A stretch of 64,000 bases of DNA from Tetranychus cinnabarinus (Eukaryota; Arthropoda; Arachnida; Trombidiformes; Tetranychidae): NCBI GenBank assembly GCA_022266195.1, contig WHVY01000004.1:2497501-2561500 (forward strand). The letters are read 5' to 3'. The notes below the pieces were generated by a model, which saw only the letters and a program-made list of their open reading frames with translations, was not told where the DNA came from and searched no databases. Shown piece by piece: positions 41,194-54,043 of the stretch. Made by a program: the position numbers and the translations under genes. How positions within the stretch are numbered: the stretch's first letter is position 1; the number at the start of each line of letters is the position of its first letter.

Positions 41194-44100
41194 TCAGCAT
41201 TTAAACATGTCACATAACAGTTTTTCCATTGGAGTGTTACCAATTGTTCGTTGAAAATAAATGGCACCGATTCGATCAGCCGAAATAAATCGTAATGATA
41301 CTAATAATAGCAGGAGACGACCAAATCTAGATTGTAAAAAGAAGGTTGAGAATTAGGAAAACTGATTGAAATGTCCATGATTTACCTAACATATAAATCA
41401 ATTATAATATTTACCGTGTAGGACTAGCTGGATTATGACCCTTTTCATGTTGTAGTAACATTATCTGCGCTTGATCTTGCATATTTTCAATCCTAATCAC
41501 GTCTTTTAATCCTCGCGCCTCTGTAAAATATATTAGCATTAGTATGGTTATCAAGTGGTAAATAATTGTTAAAATGTTTTACCTGGTTTAAAAAGAGATA
41601 AAGCTTTGAGACAAGCAAATTCACCAGGATCGACCCCAATTGATTTGAACCTATTGAATATATCATTGAGAACTCTGAGATCGGTAGTTCGGTCCCCTGA
41701 TGATATCAGATGATTAGATTCATTGGGTGAGACAGAGGAAGATGAAGATGATGAAGAAGATACACTGTTGACTGAAAAGAGTTGACAATTTTCCAATGGA
41801 AGACACCATTGAATAGCGCATAATAAAAACAATTCAGACCAAGATTCCTCTAGAAGTATCACCTAATGATGAAAAATAACAAGTTATAAATATATTGTGG
41901 AACAAACAAAATTAGAATCGATACAAATTGAAAATGATAATTACTTGATCTCTAAAGGTTAAACTTCCAAATGAAGGTAAATTTTTGGCCCATTTTACAG
42001 CCATAAAAAGCAAGCGAGCTGACGTTTCATAAATAGATTCTTGATGACAAGCGATGAGTCCAGGTAAGGTTGAATCAAGTATGGTAGACGGTTGATATAC
42101 AAATGCCATTGAGTTGTTGTTATTACAATTAGCTAAAGCTGTAGTTGTTGATGATGAGGAAGAAGACGTTTTATATGAAAGGCTGTTAGCATATTCAAAA
42201 TGAGTTGTTTCATCTAAATCAGTGACTGAAAAATGGATAAAAAATCAAACCAAATGAAAATCACAAATAAAGAGAAAATCAGATTTCAAAATGAATCTAA
42301 ATGTTTGATAGGAGTGAAGATGAAGGTTATATAGGTTGCAGGGGATGGTTATTGTTATAGAGTTAAGTGACTATCAACTGAACAAATTGATAAATTTTGT
42401 AATTAAACATCTGCTGTTAATGATAAATCATTTGATTTACCTTTGCCATTTTCATCTTTCGGTTCATTTCCGTTTCTCATTCCATCTCGAGATTCGGGGG
42501 AAACTTGATATTGATTGGTAATAGGGAACTGAATACCACCATGGTTTTGACTAGAATTCAAACTTCGAATACCTTTTGATAAAAAAGAAGGGAAAGAAAA
42601 GAAAAAATAAAATCAATATCAGAATAAAGTAACAAATAAATCAAATCATATAACGTTAGTCTGATGCTTGTTAGTTTCCTTCAGATTTTTCATCTTCAGT
42701 AATTCATGGAAGAAGAGGGAATTTCACAGGAAGAAATGAGCAGAATAAAAGAAGAGAAAGAAAATCTTAAACTTTTCAAAGGATTTCAAGATTTGATCCA
42801 TGATGGAACCAAATAAAGGTAATTTTGATTTGTGTTTCTCCATTTGTACAGAAATCATTTCTTCTACTTTTTATTTTCTGACTTCAAATTCTGTGATCAA
42901 AATCATTCCATCAACTTTTCTATTCTTTCTCTTCTTATCTGTTTCTGCATCAGTTCATCCTATAATTCTAACCGTTTCTTCCTCCTCCTTCTCATCCTAA
43001 TCATACTCGTCATCCTCATTTTATCTTCTTACTACTAGACTAGAGCTTCGCTTGCCTTTTTCTTACATCTTAACATTTATTGTTATCATCTTTCCTTTCA
43101 ATCTGAATCCTGATGAAATCATTTTTACCATGATTATTTTCAGCTAAAACTATCTTAACCTTTAAGCAAAGGTTTTAATTGAGAAACAAAAATCTATTTA
43201 CTGAATTAGATATTTTGAAAACAAACAACAATCTTTCACAGATCTATAAATTATATCTGGTTGAATCAAGCATAAGTACGGAAATTTGAAAAAAAATCAA
43301 CTTCAGGTATAAATTATCACATCTAAGCATGAATGCAAACGACAGCAATACTCAGGGCATGTTAGATTTCATTTGAAGATAAATCGAATCGAAAAAATCA
43401 TTGCTCAAAGTTCCATAGTTTTGCTTGATTCAACCTAATAAATCAATCAATAAATTAAAATGCGAATAAAAAAGGCTTTTAAAGTCAAATATATTTCTTA
43501 TATTTACATTTGCTACATAAATGTTGGATGCAAGAAAAAGACTCTTTTCAGATCGTAACATATAATGATGATTGTTGAGAATCAATAGTTGATTATAATA
43601 TAATTACAAAGAAATAAAGCTTAATTTACTAACCTGAATTAGTTGTAAACAAAGCATTGACTGTAGCAGCCACACCTTCCCTTAAAAGTCGTTCACTTTC
43701 ACCTTCATTTAATGTTTCTGGTCTGATTGTCGCTGTATTCCTTGGTTGTCTTTCATTTTGAACAGCTAACACAATAAACAATGAAATATGTAAAATAAAT
43801 TCACACAATTAAATTTAATAATTGAAACAAAACAAAAAATCAAATCAAATCTAACTTAAAATCAAAACAATTTCAGCTCAAAAAAACTCGGCTTTTGTTT
43901 TAACACAATCGCCATCTTACGTCCAAAAAAACATATTAATTTGATATCTCCAAATCCGTTTCATTGAATTTGTAGATCCAAAAAATTGGCATTCAAACTC
44001 AAACTCAATTGTTTCCTTTCTTCAACATCTCTAGTGTTCAAATTTAATTTAGACTAATTGTTACAATGTCAATGATAATATAGGAGCTGATTTTTGTCAA

Positions 44101-47100
44101 TGATTATGTTGATAGCAATAAATATTAATGAAAAGGTTCTTACCATATTTATTCATGCCCATAGCGATACACTTTTTTAATCGGCAAGCTTGACATTGAT
44201 TACGGTGCTGTTTGTCTATAATGCAATTCCCATTTCCAGCTTGACATCTAAATCAAGATATAAACAATCAAAATTATCTTCATCATCATCATATAATTGA
44301 AATGCGATTAAGCTGTAATGAAAATAGGCCAAAAAGAGTAAGTGAACAAAAAAAATCCAATGATTTGAAATTTATAAGCCAACATCAAGTTTACTTTGCT
44401 AGTAACGCTTGATATTATCAACAGTTAACAAGTCAGATTAAATGAGTTATCTAAATCTCTTTTTTTCGTATAAACTTTTCGATTAATCCGATTAAATGTC
44501 ATCATGCAACCAAGATTAAGTTAAGATTAGATGTCTTGGTATAAGCAGAATTGATCTACTAACTGAAGGATAATTGCGACTTTCTTATTTTGCCTTCAAC
44601 TCAACAGCAAAAGACTGGCAACTCTCACTGTTTTAAACACATTGACATTTACATAAAAACATTCACATATCCACTGCCATTAACTTGATTGAAATTAAAT
44701 TTACAGGGGAAAGCTTAGTTTTAATAACAATCTCATTAAAATTATTGATTGACCCAAGTTTGCGTCTGAATTACGATAATTACTATTTTCTTTGCAATAA
44801 GAATGTTGATTTCTTTTTCTTGCTCTTCTTTTCATTTTACTTTAAAACTATATAAATGCATTGCAATTTGAATGTCTATTGAATAAGGTTAACAAGAAAA
44901 CAAAGTTTCAAATCAACTGATAATCACGATCATTTCATTAATTTAAACAAATGAAATCTTTTAGACTTATGTTACACAATCATTTAGTGTGAAATAATGA
45001 GCTTTCATTTGGACTCTATTTTTGTTTTCCCTGAAAATTTCAACATCAACACTTCTTAATTCAAATTGAATAATCATGAGTCTAGTATAATTGGTGCTAA
45101 TTGAACAAACCTGTACATTAAATTTCTTCTCACACTTCGCTTGAAAAATCCGGAACATCCATTGCAGGCAAGGATTCCATAATGTTTACCACTTGAGGTA
45201 TCACCACAAACAACGCACATTAAACCAGGCGATGGACGTTTGAGAGATGCTGCAGATGATCCACGAAAATGTTCACCACGATCAGATTGGATGTCATTTG
45301 TCTAGAATGGAAAAGATGAATTGTGTTTAATAGAAAGCCTTGACAATATTGATGTTTAACTAACATTTTGAGATGATGTTCTTTCATTATCTTGTGAGGT
45401 TGGACTTGCACTTGGTGATCGAGCCAGGTTAACAGAGTCAGGATCTGAGCTTGATGATCCTGAGCCATGGTCAGCATTGTCATGAGTTGGATGATTTCTA
45501 TGATTTCGATCATGGTTGTTACTGTTAATACTATTGTTGGCATGATTGCGATGATTGTTATTGTTATAGGGAAGATCGTTCTCATCTGGAGAGGGAATGT
45601 TGGAAATAATTCCATTTTTATTGTCTTCGTCGTCTTTTCCATCCCTTGATTCATTACCGTTGCTTCCAGTAATCTTTCCACTAGAAGTTAATGAATTACT
45701 CATGGACAGATTAAGGGGACAACTGGAATTATTTGTCTGTAAAGTTGGTGTCAAAATTGGTTTAAATAAATTAGGAGCCATGAAGAGAGGTGGACAGGTA
45801 GCATGGAGTGAGGTGAAAAGAGATGCTGCTGCTGAGACTGAGGATGATACTGAAGTTGCTCCAAGTGAAGGCAGTGTTGTTGCCAAAGCGGAAGCTGTTA
45901 GAGTATCGGTTAACGTTGAAAGGTCAGTTCGATGATGAGAAGTTGAATAACCTAGTGAATCTCGAATAAGTTCAGATGATAGTTCATCTTTGACGATAAT
46001 ATCATGATGACGATTGTGATTATGATGGTGATGATTGGAATGTTGGGAGTGATTGTGATAATTATGAGTGTGGTGAGTGTGACGAGAATCATTTAAAGTT
46101 GGTGAAGTGGTTAATTTACATTTACGAGCTACTTTGGATACTTGTTCAATGGGTAAAGGTGAAGTTGAGTTACATCGTGATCCTGATTCACTGACCTCAT
46201 CTGATCCATCCGATCTTGAACAATCTGATCCATTTAACAGATAAACAAACAAATACAATAAAATGATTAACCAAATGATTTCTCAAATTGTTTTCACCAT
46301 TCAACGATATTAACAGTGGTAACAATACTACAAGTGATAACATAATAATACCAATAAAGATGTAATGATTATAATGAGCCGGAAAAAAATAAAAACATGA
46401 AATGGCTTAACAATGGTATTGAAAAAAAATAAGAAGAAGCTAACAGAAGCGAAAACAATTTAACAAATTGAGCGGACAATAAAAGCATTATAAAGATCAC
46501 ATAAAAGATGATGGTGAAGATGATGATAAAGATGATAAAGTGAGCCATTAGATTGTATATACATCAGAAATATAATCATCCATAACACATACATAATACA
46601 CATAAACAAATAGACGGGATAAACAGATAAAAGATTACGATGAAGATGATGATGATGCTGATGGAATGAAAAAAAGGATTTTTTCTTCTTCTTCTCCTTG
46701 TTATTGATATTTTGAAGTTAAGCTCAACACAAATGAAACCCTTAATCCTATGTCCAATCATTTAATAAATACATTATTACCAAAATTATATTTTTGTTTT
46801 GTTTGTTACCGATTCAATATTAACATTAACGCGCCTTTTGTCTATCATTTTTAACTTGCATCAAGCTCCATCTTGTCTCGTCCATAAGCAACAAGCAACC
46901 CCTCGCTTTTCAAAGCTCATCCACCTTCACTTGACTGCTAATATTTATACACGTTAATCCGATTAAATCTGGTTACCCTAATCTTCATCATCTTCAACAT
47001 CATTATAACCATTCAATTCAATTCAATCAAATTCCGATCGTTTGCTCTTTTCTTTCAATGGGTTTTCCTTTGCTCTCTACTTTACCATCACCCTAATTGA

Positions 47101-47869
47101 TTTTACACTTACCATCTTTTGTTGACAAAAAAAGGTAAGCTTTAAAAATTTTCATTTTATCGTAACAATTATTAATTTATCTTCTCAATTTGTTTACAAA
47201 ATAAGGTAAAGGTGACAATAAACAAATAAGATGACAATTCATTGCTGGTCAAACACACTTTCTATACTCCATTCAGTAGTAAAAACAAGTTTTACTCTGA
47301 AAAAAACAAGACTCACTCCTTTATTATTATCAAGAGACCATTTGAATCTGTTTTTTTCTGATATTGTTGGTGGTGATAATGTTCATCTGTAAATAGATTA
47401 ATGTTTCCTCTCACTGGACTCATCACTGTTAACAATGAGTTTATTAAATTTGCAGTTTAATTCATTCCTCACAAAATTTGCCCTGTTTTCCTTTGAATCT
47501 TCCTTGCTGGTGTCTCATTCAATTTGCTCAACAAACCATAATCTAACCTTTGTTAACCCTCGGAACCTCAATCCTCTTCGGTTTTACCAATCATCACATC
47601 TTCCAACATTATCATCCCTCAAGAGTGTATAGATCGTAGTTCATTTTATCATCTTATAATCTGTATTCTCGGCGGTTCAAAGATAAATAGTGATTTACCA
47701 AGTTAAAGATAAAATAATCGATTTGAAAATGTTTCAATGATGGAAATCGTTTCTCGCAAAATTGATTGAACAGAATCTTGACAGAAACAATTGAAAGATG
47801 AATTTTAAAATGATAATTTTTACCTGTTTGTTCATCACAATCGCTGATCCGTTTTTTGACCCGATCCAT
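41194..47869 (-). CDS. Hr51: Nuclear receptor, NR2E3/Hr51 (PNR/unfulfilled) type
   Basis: NR2E3-group receptors are ligand-regulated or orphan transcription factors acting in neurons and photoreceptors. Ten exons join in phase, 5' to 3': 47824-47869, 45365-46224, 45111-45301, 44144-44247, 43634-43765, 42441-42572, 41945-42225, 41583-41862, 41415-41520 and 41194-41326 (TGA), giving 754 aa. The DNA-binding domain spans residues 331-397 with all eight zinc Cys (CVVC, CNGC, and C367, C374, C384, C387) and P-box CNGCSGFFKR; the intron between the fingers follows MYR. The group-typical linker VQNERQPRNTATIRPE follows. The ligand-binding domain occupies about 510-754 with signature LTFRDQVILLEESWSELFLL and AF-2 helix MEKLLCDMFK at the very end. 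The N-terminus (16-330) is disordered, with a His/Asn-rich run near 46005-46090 and an Asn/His run near 45490-45570. Acidic GSDEVSE precedes it. The first ATG in frame sits on a 46-nt exon, with an upstream stop. Confidence 0.92.
47824..47869 (-). other. Hr51: First coding exon of the nuclear receptor (15 codons)
   Basis: ATG GAT CGG GTC and on, encoding MDRVKKRISDCDEQT plus one base, followed by donor GTAAAAAT. The spare G joins an AT at the acceptor (46224) to give Asp and opens the 286-codon second exon. An in-frame TGA lies upstream of this ATG and no other ATG starts the second exon's frame. That makes this exon the best-supported start. Confidence 0.7.
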
Positions 47870-48445
47870 GATTTTTGGTGTTCCAGTTGAAAACGATTCC
47901 TTGAACAATTGAAATCACAAAGTTGATCAATCAAACCTCATGGATGAAAAAGGAAACTTCAACAGCAAACAATTTAAACTAGTCAAACATTCAAATTCAA
48001 ATCAAGTTGGAAAAATTCAATGAAAAAGTGTTACTCGAAATGATGGAAAGCCACAATTCTGATAAGGACAATGTTAACTGATAAGCTAAGAAGCCAAATG
48101 CTGAGCCAGGATTGAAAAGGCAAATGTTAAAGCAAGGATAAAAGTGAAAAGAAGAAAAAGTAAAAATGCTTTTTAATCAACGCAAAAACTAAAGATGAGC
48201 GTAAAAGATGATGAGCATGGTGATGCAGCATGCTGGATGATAATAATGGATACAAAGGACAGGGAAAAGAGATGAAGATGAAAGCAGAAGATGTTCAAAG
48301 AAGAGTCTGATTCTTTTCCCTTTGACTCTCATTGGTTCAACATTACCTTCTTGGAACGCCTTTCACCAAAGTTAACAGTTTGACTGTTATTACGCTTCCT
48401 CCTCTTCCTCCTCTTCATCCTCATCTCCAACCAATCAATACAACT

Positions 48446-48502
48446 CACACACACACACAATACCATGAAACATTCAAATACACACATATATATATTATAT
48501 AT
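48446..48502. repeat. CA and AT microsatellites
   Basis: (CA)7 at 48446-48459, then an alternating AT tract (CATATATATATTATATATG) at 48484-48502. Confidence 0.85.
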
Positions 48503-51500
48503 GTATTAATAACCTCCTATAAGATGATGATGAAGAGTAAAATGGTGAAGATAATTCACCTTCAAATTCACATCTTTTCCCTTCATCCTTCATCTTTCTT
48601 GCATCAATTTTTCATCTCCATCTTGACAAGTTTGTCTTTGACAGTTGCCAATTACATAATTACTTGTATCGTCTATTATATTTATATACATTTCTTGTAT
48701 AACAATTCAAACAATGAATCAATTAATCGCTTTTTAAACTTCAATTCAATTACAAATCAATGGGAGACTTTCAGTTTCTCACCTGCTAACAATTTCACCC
48801 AAACCTCCAAAATTACCTTATCAGTTGGTTTTACATGATTTTCAAAAGTTACACATTTGATTATTATTATTATATTGCTATTATTGGAATGATAATAATA
48901 ACAATCTATTGTACTTTTATCTATCAAAATGATAAAAATATCATTCTCTCGACATAACATTATTGTTCAATGTTTAATGTCATAAACATTTGATAAACAT
49001 TAAAATATTGAACATTTTGATAAAGATTACAATTTAAAATTGAAACCACTTAAACGTTAACTTACAAGCTTAACTTAATGATGCTCAGGGAATCCATTTT
49101 ATAACAATTGTAATAAGCTTTTTATATTTTTAAATGACACATTTTGATTTAGTTTCAATTGAAACGTTTTTGTTTTACAATTGATTTTGGTTAATTGGTC
49201 AAGACAACCTCATTGAAACAATCAATTTCAAGTGAATGTCATTCTGGTTAAAATTGGTTAAGATTTTGCTTTTGTTTTCAATTTAATTCTTGTAAGTGAA
49301 TGTTAATAATGTTTCATTTAGTTGTAATAAAAGACTATTTAGTTGATTATTACTCTTATTATTAATATGATAAAAGCTTTTAGTCTAATTTAGGTTAAAT
49401 GAGTTTCTTCTTGTTTCAAATGAAACTATTTGTAACCTGTGCTTGGATCTTGATGAGGATGATGATCAACTTGGTTATTTGTATTGTTATTGTTGTTGAT
49501 CATCAACATGATGACTTTTTGAATTGAAATTTATGGTTTTTCAAGCAGAAACAGCTTCGTCTTTACCATTCTCATCATCATCGGGTTAACCATGAATGCA
49601 AATTATCTAATTTACTTATCCTTTGTCACTAAATCAGCTTGCATTTAGTCATTTTATTAGTAAATGATATTGTTATGCCTTTTTATTTGCCAAATGGGTT
49701 TACAGTTTGAAGCTTGAACTGCAAAGTTGAACAAAAAAAGCGACTCTTCTTTATACCCTTTCAACCCTAATCTCACAAAGTATTAGCTAAACTCTGAGAA
49801 AGACAAAAACTCAAATTATTTTCAAACCAAATTACCAGCAATCATTTAATACATAGTAACCTTGGTTACTTTTTTATCTTCTTATTATTCTCATCTTTAT
49901 ACCTATTATCCTTTATCATCTTCATCACCTTCTTTGATTGATTCAATATCAAGTTAATTTCCATTCAATTTAATCAAACACTTTTGTTGCTTGTTTCCAG
50001 TTTTTTTGGTCTTAGCTTTGCTTGACTTTGCCATCCTTATTTACATTTATTTATCCCGCCATTTATATTAAAACAATCTTGCAGCCTCTTGTTAGTTTCA
50101 TTAACTTGATCAGATTAACCTGCTATTCTTTATGCAATTTGTCACATTAGTTTCATCAATTGTCGATTGTTGAATTAAATTATCTTTGACTTGGTTCTTC
50201 TGTTGAGTAAATTGCGTTTCCTCTGTGCCTTTAATAGTTCAGTTCCAACAGCTATAATCATTTTGTAATGAGTGTCATCAATTGCCTTGTTGTGTAAAGA
50301 GTCAAGTGCCTTTGTAGGTATAATGTGATAAATAAGATTATTAAATATTCACAAAAGCAATTTCATTCCTCCAAAATCACTCCCAATTGTTTTGCTTTTT
50401 CTTGTATTAATCTTTTATCTGTCAAAATAAAGGGAAGAAGAAGAAGAAAAAAAGAATAAGAATAAGAAGTAGAATAAGAGGAGAAGATTGGAGATGAAGG
50501 AAAGGAAGATAGAAGATGAATCTTCTCAGTATAATGTTAACTGTTTCTAGGACTTTTCCTATTGTACTGGTGAAACTGTAACGTAATTAGATAAAAGTGA
50601 TTTGCTTTTGGTGAATGTTTCTTGTTGATGTTATTATTGTCATTGTTGTTTGTATTACCAACAGTAACAATAAGACTAACACGGAGAAGAATCAAAAAAT
50701 TGATTGACTTTACTAGCAACAATAATAGCAGCAAAAAAGAAGAGGGTTTTGTATGTTGTTTGTTGAAAACAGAGTTAAAGTTGATTTCGTGCTTACAACG
50801 CGAAACATTTACAGGGAGGATAAAATGTTGAGGAAATACTGAAAGTAAAGTTGATATAAAGATGAAGAGATGATAAAATGAAGATGATGGTGATGATAAT
50901 GATGATTGCGATGATGATGGACAGAAAATTATCACGTTTACTGGTAACCGTTTAATAAGGAGACTTGATTTGATAATTGAGATGAAGTGGAACTGGAAAT
51001 GAATTTAATGATATTATGGATAGACTCCATTCCTCTATTTTGATATCGATAATCAGTTTGATTAAAGTCACGTGACTCCAATCAAAATTGAAATCTTTTA
51101 TGGTGATTTTACGTTTCTAAATTGTAACAGGTTGATGATTATGGTAGTGATGGCTATGGATGGGACACCAAGATAATCCTGTGATCCAACATGTCTTTCC
51201 ATTGCTTGATACAGAAGGCTTTCGACTATTCCTTGTTACCTAAGTGTAAATTGTGATAAAAAAATTATTACTATCATCATTATTATCATAAAGATTTAAA
51301 ATTATTGTATAAAAAAGAGGGATTAGGTGTAAAGAGAAATATCAAAATTATTTCATGATAGTTTGAGCTCCTGTTGGGTTTATTATACAAAGATGATGTA
51401 GAGGTGGAAGGAAGGAAGAGATTGTTGCTTTATATTGTGTTGACAGAATGTCATTTTAAGGTTTGCTGGGTCAACAGGGTGTCCTTTTAACAATTTGTCC

Positions 51501-53607
51501 TCTCCATTATCATAAAAGTAGAGTTTAATTGAAGACACACACACGCAGCACAATAACAAAAAAAGTAAAATAAACAATCAAACTTGTACAGAAGGTCGAC
51601 ACCGATCGTCAACAATTTAACGTGTGACTGGTGCATGTTTGGGTTTATAGTTGAGCACTGTTCAAGATGATGGTGGATGATGATGTTTCTTAGGTTATCA
51701 TGATTGTATTGATGGTTTATAATGATAAAGAAAAAGTGTTTCCAGTTTCTTTTTAGGCTCCAACTTGTGTTCACAGTTAAATTGAATGAGGTTGAGATGA
51801 TGAGGGATAAATTTAGTTAAACTCTTCCGTTACAAGTTGATCAATTAAAGTGTAACAAGGGAGAAACAATTTTGTACACAGTTTAACGTCAAGTGTAAAC
51901 AGGCGTATGTCAACCTAGTCCTTGTTTCCTTGTTTAAATTTAAATTGAACACGCGGCCAAATAAATAGTTAACACACAAATCAATTTAATAAGCTTCCCA
52001 TGGATAATAATCATTAGTTGATTTTTATCATTGCCATCAGTGTCACCAGTGGAATCAATTGTCTTTTTGTTAGTCTCTCAATCTAGTTGTTTGTGTCACA
52101 CCAATAGAGTTGAGTGTTGGATTGAAAATTGAGCGTTAAATAATCTTCACTTTCCGTTAAAATTGATTTCTACATCAACTTTAACAATCAAAGTTCACAT
52201 GACAATAAACACTTAACCACTGTTTAACTAATTAATAATTAATTCAATTAAACCAATTTGTTTACTTGTCCATTAACAAATAACAGTGAATAGTTGCAAA
52301 ATATGTAACTGGAGTCGAGGGAAGGATATTTAATTACGACTTGCTTTGTTACAGAGATTTACCCTTTAGCCTATCGATTTCAGCTGATGTAATATTAATC
52401 TGTGAGTTTTTAAATTGTTATTGATATCAATTTACTTGAAATTGATTCCTGATTAAATAATCTTTTTCTGTTTTCGTCAAAAAAAGTATCACTTTTTATA
52501 TCCTTTCCATCATCTTAGAAATGTGTTACCATCTTTGTTTTCATCTTGTTTTTACTTGAGACACTTTACTGTGTTTTCACCAAAGCTTTGGATTGTGAGA
52601 AAAGAATCTCATGAGAATAAATGGTCACCATGGACTTATAGATTTAAACGATAAATGTTCATGATAAATAACAAGGAAAAAGTATAAAACATAAGAAGGT
52701 GAAAAAGTAGAGGAAAAATATACCATTCAACCTTTTTGTTTTGCTTTTTCCTGGCCATTTCTAGATCTGGAAACTCATGAAAGGTGAAAATATTGCCCTT
52801 GATCCGAGGAAAACTTTTTTTCTTGCTTTTCTTTCCAAATCTATTATATCAAAATATAATATGATTGCCATTGTCTTATCATTTTTCGTTTCTATTTCCA
52901 GGATCATCCTTCATCTTTCCAGTCAACTTTGTCCATACTAATCAATCTTACCATCATCAAAAGATGATTTATCTTCATCATCATGTTCCTCTTTTCCATA
53001 TCAAAATCTCTGTGCATCATATTTATCATGGTTTGTAATTTACTCTATTTTTTTCTCTATCTTTGTATTCATCTTTGAAACTAACTTTATTCACTTTTCT
53101 TCTCTATCTTTTACATAAAGTTCATCATGATCCAAATCATCAACTTCTCATTCCAAACCATGCGTACCAATATAAAGTTGAAATAATTTTCTGGTTTTTT
53201 ATTTTCCACTTTATTCTTCAGTGATCTGTTCAAAGACGAGATTAAATTATTTTGGTAAACACTTTAACTTGTGGATATTGAATTGAAACCAGAATGGAAT
53301 CGAAAGAAATGCTGATTAAATATTTTTACCGAGCAAAGGCAAAGTTTGATCAAAAAGAGATGATGGCAAGGAAAAAAAGTCAAGATTTACAAAGATGGCG
53401 ATGGATGGAAAGTACCTCTGAACAGAATTGCCTGAAATGAAGTGTAAGAGAGAAGATGATGAAGATAAAGATTGTTGGTGTGTCAAATGAATGACAGTCA
53501 TGCTCTATGCTGTTATTTAGCGTAATGTTTTTTTCTTCTCTCAACTAATCTGTTTTATCCTATCTGCTGTGCTTTCGCCATCAGAATCCTATAAAATTAT
53601 TATTATA

Positions 53608-53620
53608 ATATATATATATA
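53608..53620. repeat. AT dinucleotide tract
   Basis: ATATATATATATA uninterrupted. Confidence 0.8.
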
Positions 53621-54028
53621 CTCAGTACCATGAACATTGAATGAGAGAAGAAAAAGACAAAAAATAAAGAGCATAAACCTTGTATACTTATACTTCATCT
53701 TCTTCATTTCTCTCTTTTTTTGTAACTCATCCGAAGCTTTATATCAATTTGCATTACAATAGGATCAACAACAGTTATCATCCTGCATCAAAGTGAAAAA
53801 GAAAGCCAGAGACATTTACTCTCTCCAAGGAGAAAGAAGAAAACAGAAGACAAGATACAGAAAAAGGAACAGAACCGAAGGAAAGCATTGGGATGGCTGT
53901 GGATCCAGGATCATCCTTAATCCCTCATCTTTTCTAACAACCTTTGAATCAACCTTTTCTCTATCTCTTTCCTTTTGCTTTCTTGCCTCCAACTTTTTAA
54001 GCTTTTGGAAGAGAAAGTGATGGAAAAA

Positions 54029-54043
54029 GAGAGAGAGAGAGAG
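54029..54043 (+). repeat. GA dinucleotide tract
   Basis: GAGAGAGAGAGAGAG followed by AGAAGAAGAAGAT. It sits opposite a CT-rich tract at 53955-53985, so the two could pair as an imperfect hairpin. Confidence 0.8.

Noticed and set aside
45220..45935. Several overlapping frames on both strands at the receptor exons
   Set aside because: Shadows of the receptor coding sequence in other frames; they lack the splice-consistent family motifs.
48332..48838. 168-codon open frame
   Set aside because: Starts without a proper ATG context, consists of His/Thr/Ile/Ser low-complexity tracts over CA and AT microsatellites, and shows no domain.
50537..50935. 132-codon minus-strand frame
   Set aside because: Ser/Leu/Asn runs from a purine/pyrimidine tract; no domain-like pattern.
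51383..51577. Frame with a signal-peptide-like start on the minus strand
   Set aside because: Initiates on TTG, sits over a GT/CA repeat that creates the hydrophobic run, and has no recognisable mature domain.
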